From: Entamoeba invadens IP1
Lineage: Eukaryota > Evosea > Mastigamoebida > Endamoebidae
Assembly (NCBI RefSeq): GCF_000330505.1
Contig: NW_004191624.1
Span: forward strand, 39,652-60,026
Direction of reading: 5' to 3'
Length of the DNA stretch: 20,375 nucleotides
The notes beneath the pieces are model-generated. The model was not told where the DNA came from, ran no database searches, and worked only from the letters and a program-made list of their open reading frames with translations. The first letter of the stretch is position 1. The number at the start of each line of letters is the position of its first letter. The position numbers and the translations under genes are program-made. Below are positions 1 through 9,400 of the stretch, piece by piece.

Positions 1-111
1 GTTCAAAAAACAATTGAAACTCTTAGTGTTTTATCTCAGCAAACTCAACTTCTTTCAGCAATAAAAAAATTTACGACTGACTTTTACAACTTGAGCAATT
101 TCATAAAATAA
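1..111 (+). CDS. C-terminal end of an unidentified protein (cut by window edge)
   Basis: Reading from base 1 there are 36 sense codons and then TAA at 109-111. The peptide starts VQKTIETLSVLSQQTQLLSA and ends NLSNFIK. It is polar, with spaced leucine and isoleucine that would suit a helix or short coiled coil. Codon use (CAG, CAA, CTT, ACT, GAC) differs from the spacer just downstream, which is nearly all A and T; this is the main reason to call it coding. The start and most of the protein lie outside the window, so no family can be named. The run TTTTTCTTTGTAA after the stop would fit a short 3' UTR. A chance open frame at the edge cannot be excluded. Confidence 0.55.
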   Translation, partial: VQKTIETLSVLSQQTQLLSAIKKFTTDFYNLSNFIK

Positions 112-659
112 GTTTTTCTTTGTAAACCTCGTTTTTTGAATCATATTGCGGAATATTGGAAAACATAATTATACAAACAATTACAAAAACAATTTTAAAA
201 AACTATTGATTTGACTGTATCGCTTTTTTTTCTTGCAGCTCTTTTTTTCACCCCTTTACCAAAGAATAATTAATATTATTAATTTGTTAATGATTTAATT
301 CATATTTTATTTGATATTGTCTGTTTATTTTTGATAAATTCAATAAAATAGCCCCAAAAATAATAATTTCTTTATTAATTATGTTTATTTAGAAATCGTT
401 GTTTCATCGATCTTTAGAACCTTGGCTTTGAAATTTACAAAAATACATAAATCATCATCACATTGAGTATATATTGTTAATTTATCAATTTGTATCAATT
501 TGTATTGTTTTAATTATTACGAATAAATTTATAATATTTTTTTGTAACAACAATTAATAATTATCGTTAAATTTTATTTGGTTTTTTAATTTTTGATTAC
601 AAAAACGACTTTATGGATGATATAAATATCTGTTCTTTTTGTTTGATTACTTAACCAAT
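112..659. other. AT-rich spacer, no gene seen
   Basis: This is AT-rich spacer between the partial gene and the first mobile element. It has many short A and T runs, no open frame with coding character, and no RNA gene or clear repeat that I can support. Confidence 0.6.
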
Positions 660-669
660 ATTTATCTAG

Positions 670-1108
670 GAAGCAGGCTTTTCCCACCCTCATCCCGTCT
701 AAATATAGAATTTATTTACTATTTTTAATAATATTTTAATTATAATTATAGTAAATGGGCGTTTTGGATTATATTAGGTCTGGTTCCCGTATTCAAGAAA
801 TGCCGAAAATTCACCTCAAGTCAGTGGAAACCGAGTGAAACGGAGCATTGAAAAGAAGACTCATATAGGCCGCACTCAAACAGTCTGTTTGTGCACCGTT
901 TCACCCACTTTCCAAGTCCTCCCTTGGCGCGGATCCCCCCTGATCCCCCCGTAAGCGGTGGAACCACATCCGCGTCCACACAGTACGGACAAGGAAAGTG
1001 GGTGACATGGGGACGCACAAACAGTGACTGAAAAATGGACTCCCTTCAAAAAACACTCGCGGAAAATATTTTTTTTTGGTAAAGGTGGTGGTGGTCAATG
1101 TAGGTCCC
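670..1108 (+). mobile_element. Mutator-like miniature element, copy A (non-autonomous)
   Basis: This 439-bp element is related over its whole length to the copy at 16626-17063. It is flanked by a 10-bp TSD matching at 9 of 10 positions: ATTTATCTAG at 660-669 and ATTTATCCAG at 1109-1118. A TSD of this length is typical of Mutator-like elements. The right terminus (GGTGGTGGTCAATGTAGGTCCC, in part) is identical to copy B. The left terminus has diverged and no longer pairs well, so copy A looks older. The core 885-1024 is a nested fold-back. CTGTTTGTGC (885-894) pairs with GCACAAACAG (1015-1024), CACCCACTTTCC (902-913) with 993-1004, and CGCGGAT (928-934) with ATCCGCG (968-974). The core is far more GC-rich than its surroundings. 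It has no transposase; short open frames inside are by-products of the GC-rich core. It is oriented to match copy B. Confidence 0.85.
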
Positions 1109-1284
1109 ATTTATCCAGTATTAGACATATTATGTTTTTTCTGAATACGTTCCTAGAAGTGTATGTTTTTGACCAATCATATAATAATATAAGGCAAATA
1201 ATTCATTTGGTTTTTTATGGTTAGTGTGAAAATACAATCAATAATAAAGTACATAATAAAAACAGCAAAATGAATATTAGTGTA

Positions 1285-1486
1285 CAGATGACCAAATAAT
1301 TGTAAGAAGGATGTATTTCCTGTTAATTACCTCGAAAATGACTATTGAAAAAAAGTGAAAAAAAGGTACACCAAATAATGCTAAGAAACCCATTTCTATT
1401 TTTAAAAATAGTTCTTGATTAATTTTTAAAACTATTTATTTTACTTCTTACAATTATTTGGTCTCTGACTATTATTTGGTCAACTG
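1285..1486. mobile_element. Small Tc1/mariner-type miniature element
   Basis: The termini are inverted: CAGATGACCAAATAAT at 1285-1300, and at the right end the reverse complement of CAGTTGACCAAATAAT (1471-1486). They differ at one position and are each flanked by TA (1283-1284 and 1487-1488). A CAG terminus with a TA duplication suits the Tc1/mariner superfamily, but with only 202 bp and no transposase this rests on the ends alone. The motif ACCAAATAAT followed by a GTAAGAA-like tail recurs inside (from about 1370 on the plus strand and 1444-1462 on the minus strand), as subterminal repeats often do. The middle is AT-rich and non-coding. Confidence 0.7.
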
Positions 1487-4400
1487 TAAATCACAATTTG
1501 CACTGTAAAACCAATATTTTATATGTAAATAATATTAATATTTATAAAAAATGTTATATGAATTTTTTTAATTGAAACCAAAAATCAATTTTGCCATTTT
1601 TTTCACAAACGAAAAAATCCTTCCGTTATTTTAAATAAAAAAGGTTATTATTAAATAGGGTATAACATAATTGAAAAAAAATTTCGAAATCATTACAAAA
1701 AAGAAGAAACGTGCAATTAACAAATTTTTATTTGTAATAATTTAACATAATTATTTAAACGGGTTTAAACTTTTATAATTTTGTTATTATAAATTGCTAA
1801 TTAATAAAATGGTAAAATTTGATAATAATGTTTAAAAAGAAACATTGAATAAAAATTGGTTATTTTTTAAAACGAGTCAAATAATTTATAAATTATTTTA
1901 AAGAAGACTCGGAATGGAATAACAATTGTTTGACGCAAACAATTGTTTTAAGTCGTGCGAAACAACAACCAAAAGCTTGGTTTGTCATGATTGAACTATT
2001 TATTAAAACGTATATAAGGATTGACAAATGAATAAATTTAAATTTTTAATTTAAAATCTATCAAATTTTAATATCTTAATAATAAAAAATAATAATGATT
2101 ATTTAAGTATTATATATAAAAAGTTTATTTGATTTCAGATAAGCATATGTATTTATTTAAAAGACTTAATTAAACACAAAATGTGATAATGTAAAGATGA
2201 TATTTCGAATTGTAATAATAAGTGATTTATTAAAAATAATTTTGTATTCACACACAAATTATGTATTATATGTAAATTAATGGTATATAGATTGTAACAA
2301 CATTTAAGTGTTGTTTTTAAATACAACCAACATATAAAATGATATATATTTGATGTTAATATAATAGTATACACGATAAATACTACATTAACTATAGTTA
2401 TTTTAACGTTGATATATATAATACTTAAAGTGTTAAAAAATATAAAAAAAATAATTATTAATTTATGATTATGTGTTGATTTTAATCAAGAATAAATATT
2501 TGAACAAATAGTTGTATAACAAAATATGATTTAAAAAAAATTTGAAGTTATTGTTGTTTTTAAAAAATGGTCTTAATATATAACATTGTCTTTCAATATG
2601 TATATGTATGTAATGATTTCAAAGTGTCAACATTGTAATCACAAATACAGTCATGAATAAATAAAGTTGTTCTATTTTTTTTAAAAATAATTTGTTATTT
2701 TTTAATGACCCGTGTTAATCATATCAAAAAATAATATTTGGTTATGTGATTATATTAACACGTAAGTGTGTATATATCAACACACAAAAACAACCAAAAA
2801 TCATGTTATTGTAATATTTAATCTTTTATTTTTATTTCATCTTTTATGTGCACGTCTTCGTGTACAATAAGTTAAAAAATAAAATAGTTGTAAACTGTAT
2901 TATTCTCTTAAATTTGGTGTTACTTTTTAAATTTTAAGTTAAATGTTACATGTTTACACACTAAAAAGTTGCCGCTTTTAATTTTTGGGCTGTTTTTCAA
3001 AACAAACGTGTAGCAATAAACAGTAAAACTTAACTGTTATTATTAAATTATTGAAAATTAATAATTAATTGGTGTTTCGATTTTAATTAATCATTATTGT
3101 TGTTGTTTTAATAAAATATAAGTGTTAATTGTTGTGTGTTGTGAAACTTAAAATAATAAAAAGATAGTAAGAAAAATGTATATTATATATTGCTTGTAGG
3201 TAATTATAAAGAAAAAGCTGTTGAATGAAAAATGAGTATATCGAAGTGGTTGCAAAATGAAATAGATAACAATTGATTATATTTAATTTTTCTTTTTTTT
3301 TAACAACATGTAAAATTAATTACACAAAAGTTACAATTAATATTTGAAAATAACACTGCTATTAAAATATATTATACGATTGGAAATTATATTTAACGAT
3401 TACATTTGTTTATACATTATTGTACATATGTTATTTATTTGTTTAATCTTTTTATTATATTGATAACTTTGTTGTATAAATAATTGAAAACGCTGTTTTT
3501 TAAGGGTTAATAATTCTGAATATTATTATGATTAATTACACCATATTATATTACAATAAACCAGCTTTACGCTTTTTATTATATTAAAATGTTTGATTAA
3601 TGGTTAAAACAACAATTATTAATTATTGTTATCTTACAAACAACAATAAACAGTCTTTAAATGAAAATAGTTATAATTAAAAAGTTATAATAACATGACA
3701 CAATATATGCATTTTCTTTTTAGGCGATTATATAACAAATAAACAATTAAATTTAATTGACATCGATAATTTATTAGTTATAATGACAAATTAATGATAA
3801 GATTGAATATTATGTAAAAATTAATTAATAAACACCAATAAAAAAATTGGGTACAATCAACAAGAAAAAATAAGCAAATTCACTTATTAAATATGAAATT
3901 AACAAATTATTCATTGTTCACCAATATATATATGCACAAACCATAATTACAAACAAAAGAATAAACATAATAATATTATCATTTCGTTAAAATTAAAATA
4001 ATAGTAAACAACAACATAAGTGCATAAAAAATATAACAATATATAAAATATAAATTATGATAGTTAAATATTTTTCGTGTTAATTACAATTGTTGTCAAA
4101 AAATCATGTTAACGCTTAAATAAGCCTAAATTTAAATATAGTTTGCAAAAACAGCATAAGTTATTTATGAAAATTTTAAAATGAATTGACTTTTATAAAA
4201 TATTTAAATGAATTTGTTTTTGAACAATAACAATATTTGAAAACAACAATTATTTCTTTGATTTACAAATACAGTTTAATTAATATGATTAGTTTTACTC
4301 TAAATGGAGCATCTATATTCATTATTTCATCTTGTTCATTTTGTGGTGTCTATCAAAATGATTGATTGTATATTGTTTTATTGGTAAAATAACTAGATAA

Positions 4401-5244
4401 ATATATAATTTTTGTGGTGTGAATACCTCTTTTATTCAAAAAAAGCCCATAATTTTATATTTTGATAGTAATGTTAGTCGAAAAATAAACGAGAAACAAA
4501 AACGGAATTGAAATGTTTGTAAGGCGGGTTTGGTTTAAAAAATTTTCAAAGCGTTTGTATAATAAAATAAATAATGTTTATCATAATAAATGGTTTGAAT
4601 ATAAAATAATATGTAATTGATAGAATTCAGACAAATAATACTTCATAACTGATTAACAATTTAAAAAACTATTAAAATAATCAAATAGAAAATTAATTGA
4701 AGATTTGACTTCGGATTTTAATATTTTGACTAACTGAATTTAAATAACGTTAATTTTTATTATTCGATATTATATAATATAGCATCATTATACTTTATCA
4801 TATTATATGTTTTTATTTATTGTTAATTTATTAATATAATATAAATATTAACAAAAATTAATTAATAATTAATAAATTATAATTAATAAATTAATAGTTT
4901 AATTGTGTTTCAAATTTATATTAAAATTTATTATACTATTAAATTGTAGATTATATTAATTTATTATATAATAATACTATTTTTATAACAACTATAATTT
5001 ATTATTATTTATACTATTCAATTGTTTTATTAAAAGTAGACTAAAAAAACATGATTCAACTATATATCAATAGTAACAATATACTATTTATTTTACTATA
5101 TGACTTAACCCTCTTTTATTTTCGTTTCGTTTTATACTTTCTTTGCTTCATATTACCTTCTAAATTTGGAGCAAAGAATCCCCTGACGTCGCAGTTTATA
5201 AGTTTTGAGCAAACACCCGATTTTGTCCAATATTGATTTATCTA
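1487..5244. other. Gene-poor, extremely AT-rich spacer
   Basis: This is about 3.7 kb in which I see no credible protein or RNA gene on either strand. The longest open frames are about 60-75 codons of Phe, Ile, Leu, Tyr and Asn, as expected from random AT-rich DNA. It holds many ATAT/TTAA stretches, an imperfect inverted repeat around CGTGTTAAT near 2708 and 2760, and the palindrome pair listed separately. Decayed transposon remnants are likely but cannot be shown by eye. Confidence 0.6.
1921..1947. repeat. Perfect 12-bp inverted repeat with 3-base loop
   Basis: AACAATTGTTTG at 1921-1932 and CAAACAATTGTT at 1936-1947 are exact reverse complements separated by ACG. Each arm also contains the 10-bp palindrome AACAATTGTT, so the site is two copies of one palindrome as well as a hairpin. 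It lies in gene-free DNA with no open frame close by. A binding site for a dimeric protein or a transposon relic are both possible. Confidence 0.7.
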
Positions 5245-5454
5245 GAGTCATTTGCTAAACGTTGTCTGCCGATTTTTAAACCATTATAAATGAAATATTT
5301 CGGGATTTATTTGAAAAACCCCAAAATCGTTGTTTCAATATTTTTCCCGGTTTTTTTCATTTTTACCTAATTCCCGTTTTTTTAAAACAAAAATCAATTA
5401 TTTTTTGTCAAAAAGACAACTTTTGGGGAACAGACAACGTTGTTAGACTGACTC
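5245..5454. mobile_element. TIR-bounded miniature element, degraded
   Basis: The left end reads GAGTCATTTGCTAAACGTTG and continues TCTG. The right end (5426-5454) is close to its reverse complement: CAGACAACGTTG, then TTAGACTGACTC. The arms are about 25-27 bp with a few mismatches and a small indel. Both ends are flanked by TA (5243-5244 and 5455-5456), consistent with a TA target duplication, although with CTAGAGTC at both ends the exact boundary could be shifted by two bases. The roughly 210-bp body is AT-rich and non-coding, with homopolymer runs. It is unrelated by eye to the other elements here. Confidence 0.6.
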
Positions 5455-5456
5455 TA

Positions 5457-6463
5457 GTGGTAAATCGAAATATGATAACAAAATGTTTTTTTTTGAATAA
5501 CACCAAAAATTATTTTTCAAAAAAAAACAAAAATAGCATTTTTAAATAAAATCACATGTTTCAAAACATACCTTTTTGATTTTAGACAAAAAAAATTGAA
5601 TAAAAAATGTGTAAAATATTTACCATTTTTTTTAAAAACTCTCGTGAATATTTTAAATTTTAATTTTACTAAATAGAAAACTAACTTTATAAAACAAATA
5701 AAACAAAGCTTCAACATGTTGAAAACATCAATTTCAGTTTACTAATTTAGAAGTACATAAAAATTTACAATATAATATAATTGTTATAATTATTATAAAT
5801 ATAAAAATGTTAGCTAAAAATTTATTTTAATAATTTTTTTAAAAAAATATTATTTATTTATTTTAAGTTTACATAATCTCCTTAATAAATAAAAAAATAT
5901 TAATACATATTGTTATCATTTTAATAATTGTCATTTTTTGAAATAATATAAATAATATTACAGATACCTGAAAAACCGACCAGCAAACTATAAAAATGGT
6001 TTCTAAAAACTATTAAATAGTTTTTTCAATGAAAATTTTAAAAAACAAGACAAAAAACAAAAAACAATAATTTATTATAAATTTATGGTTTGCCGGTTGT
6101 TTTTTTTGTGCCGGACTATTTTTCGGATATTTGTATAACAGATAATTAGAGGTGGTTAATTTTGGTTTGTAAAACTTAAAATTTTATATAAAAGTTTATA
6201 AATATTTAAAAAAATATTAGTTCGGTAAATAATTGAATAATCCGTTTAATTTACAAATATTGATTGTAATATACTAAAAAGTATTCTGCTATTTTAAACA
6301 CTTTGAGTTTTCGATTGAAATTGTTAACAAGTAAATCTTTCAACAATTTATTTAATAAATAGTAATTATAACAATATCAAAAATTTGTTATTAATAAGTC
6401 AATAATAAACAACGTTTTTGTTACTTTTTAGTTTTTCAAACTTAAATATCAATTTTAGGTTTC
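5457..6463. other. Upstream region of the receptor kinase gene
   Basis: This is about 1 kb of AT-rich spacer leading to the kinase start codon, with no gene recognised in it. Around 5966-5990 and 6090-6115 there is an imperfect inverted pair built on ACC-GGCAAACCATAAA-like sequence, possibly a decayed element. An AT-rich TTAAATAT stretch at 6443-6450, about 15-20 bases before the ATG, could be part of a core promoter, but the match to known Entamoeba core motifs is too weak to call. Confidence 0.4.
6005..6025. repeat. 9-bp perfect hairpin upstream of the kinase gene
   Basis: AAAAACTAT at 6005-6013 and ATAGTTTTT at 6017-6025 are exact complements with the loop TAA. The hairpin lies about 440 bases before the kinase start codon. 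In DNA this AT-rich a stem of this size may be chance, so no function is assigned. Confidence 0.4.
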
Positions 6464-9400
6464 ATGTTTGAGTTGATATTATTGATAATAATTGCCATGA
6501 CAACAGCTCATTGGTGTTTAATTGAAGAAACTATTCGATGTGATTGCGGCTCTAATTATAATCAAAATGTAATATTTGAAAAAGATGGAGTAGTGTTATT
6601 ATATAATTTACAATCCAATGTCATACAAATCAAGTGTTCAAATATAAAAGAGATTGAATTTAAATATGATGAAAGTGTTCATATTTTAAAAGTTTCTTTA
6701 AACTCCACCAAAGTCGTTTTTCAAAACACGAATCAAATATTTTCAAATGTCACACATGCCATTTTTGAAATTGATTTTAAAAATGTGAAACGACTTTCTC
6801 CAATGAAATTAAATTCAATTAAAAAAGAAATAGTTTGTGGTTCTACAACGCAGCCAAATTGTTTGACTTGTGTTGACAACAAAGGAGAGTTGTGTTATCG
6901 ATGTGAAGATGGTTATCAAGTTTCAACATGTTCTGATGATACATTTGGAAAATGTGCCCTTCCAAACAACACAGAATGTACATTAATTTGTGGTGATAGT
7001 GGGCTTTACTTTTGGAGCCAAAACAGTGCATGTGTTCCAACAAATTGCTTATTATACAACAACACAGGTTATTGTACTTCATGTTATCAAAATTATTTAC
7101 TTGATGGAGGAAAGTGTTATCCCAAAGCCATAAATTGTGCAACTTATTATACAAATCAATATTGGTGCAGTCAATGTAACCCGGGATATTTTCCATATTA
7201 TTATAATTGTGTTCCTTGTGGATATATGGATGGGTGCACAAGTTGCAGTCAAATGTATGTAAGAAGGTGTTCATCATGTAGCAATGGCTATTACATTAAA
7301 GAAGATGGACTTGTTAGAATATGCAAGAAGTGTCCTACTGGGTGTGCAGCTTGTTCCATCGAAAATGAAACAATTAAATGTTCAAGTTGTGGAATTGGAT
7401 ATTATATTAATAACAATGAATGTAAATTATGTGGGAATGGGTGTAAATTGTGTTATTCCGTAACCGGACAAATTGACAAAACTTATTGTAGTATATGTTA
7501 TGATCATTACTACAACAACGTAGATAAATTGTGCACAATATGTGATTCTACATGTGGCAATTGCGTTTATGGAACGGGTATTTGCACCACGTGTGCTTCT
7601 GGATATGTTTTGAAAACCACATCAAACACAAAGTGTGAATTGTGCAATAATTATGATAGTAATTGCGAAACTTGCCTTGAACCGAACAGGCAGTGTTATC
7701 AGTGTGTTTCTGGAATGTACCCGAATAATAACAAACAATGTATTAATTGTGATCAATCGTGTAGTGTGTGTTCTCAAACAACTGGGATGTGTTCTGTGTG
7801 TGCAAGTGGATTTACAAAACCCGCATCAGACAACCAAACTTGTGATAGTTGTTCAACTGCTTTTCCCAATTGTGTTTCGTGTTCACAAACACTTAGACAA
7901 TGCCAAACATGTTCAAAGGGATTGTATCCACTTCAGACATCGCCATACACGTGCCAGCAGTGTCACTCAAGTTGTGCAAATGGATGTAATTCATCAACTG
8001 GATATTGCACAACATGTGTGAGTGGATATGTCCCACAACTCAACCAACCATCTCTAACATGCGAATTATGTTCTTCTTTTGATAACAACTGCCAAACTTG
8101 TGCAACTGATGGAACACGAAGTTGCATACAGTGTATAAGCACTTATTACATCTCAGATAACAATAAGTGTTCAAAATGTGATGCGTCTTGTGATTACAAA
8201 TGTGATGGGAATACCGGATATTGTACTTCATGTGCATCAAATTTTGTTTATATCAATGCAACTTCGAGAGTGTGCCAAAAGTGCAGTGATTTTGATTCAA
8301 ATTGTATGGCATGTGCAACTAACTTCAGTCGTAGATGTATAATTTGCAACACGGGGGTTTATCCAAACGACAGTGGGAAGTGTGTTTCATGTGGGACAAA
8401 TTGCACATACTGTGATTCAGCAACTGGCATTTGCACCTCATGTGCATCAGAAAATGTGTTTGAAGATCCGCCATCAAAAGTTTGTGTGTTTTGTAAAACA
8501 TTTGATAACAAATGTGAAACGTGTCAAAATGGTGGAAATAGAAGTTGTGTGACATGTACAGCGGGGTATTATCCGGGTACAACAGGAAAGTGTATTGAGT
8601 GCGATGCAACTTGCAAAGCAAACACATGTGATGTCAAGAGTGGATTGTGTTCAAAATGTGTTCAAAACAATGTTGTGACATCTCCAACTTCTCAAACATG
8701 TCAGAAATGCTCAGATTTTGATTCAAATTGTATAACATGTGCAACTGATTTTACAAGAAAATGTGTTGAGTGCAACACCAATTATCATCCAGTCAATGGT
8801 AAATGTGTTGTGTGTGATTCGTCGTGCGGAGGGAGTTGTAATGGTGTGACTGGAGTTTGCACTGGTTGTGCATCAAATTATGTACCATCATTACTCGATC
8901 CTTCCAAATGTGAGCAGTGCTCAACTTTTGATGAAGATTGCACCACTTGTGCAGCAGGAGAACGACAGTGTTCGGTATGTAAAACGACTAAATATCCAGA
9001 TGAGACAACTAAAATCTGTAAAAATTGCAGTTGGACATGTGATAACAGCTGTGATCAATCATCAGGAATATGCACAAGTTGCGTTTTAAATTATGTTTTT
9101 GGAAATCCGAAATCGAAAAAATGTATTCCCTGTCAAACATTTGATGCAAATTGCGTTACATGTTCATCCGACAAAAAAAGAAGTTGTTCCATTTGTAAAA
9201 GTAATTATTACCCAATACAAGGGCGGTGTGTACCATGTGACTACGGGTGCACTACTTGTAGTTCCACAACAGGAAAATGTTCGGTGTGTCAAACAAACTT
9301 TGTGCCTTCAACTGTGAATAACACGGCGTGTGTTCCATGTGCAGATTTTGATAAGAATTGCAAGACATGCACAATATTGTTTGCGCGATACTGCAACGAG

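Noticed and set aside
2705..2765. Inverted CGTGTTAAT pair
   Set aside because: Only about 9-10 exact bases in AT-rich DNA; chance is plausible.
2153..5717. Frames of 61-73 codons at 2153-2374, 5051-5236 and 5517-5717
   Set aside because: They are low-complexity Phe/Ile/Leu/Tyr/Lys translations of AT-rich spacer with no motif and no codon bias. The one at 5517-5717 is essentially poly-Phe/Lys.
5940..6135. Imperfect inverted pair around GGCAAACCATAAA upstream of the kinase
   Set aside because: The arms match only about 17 of 22 positions with gaps and no target duplication could be fixed, so it is noted in the spacer entry but not called as an element.
6430..6463. Possible intron or splice acceptor (TTTTAG) just before the kinase ATG
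   Set aside because: TTTTAG is frequent in this sequence, no matching GTTTGT-type donor with an upstream exon was found, and the signal peptide begins directly at the chosen ATG.
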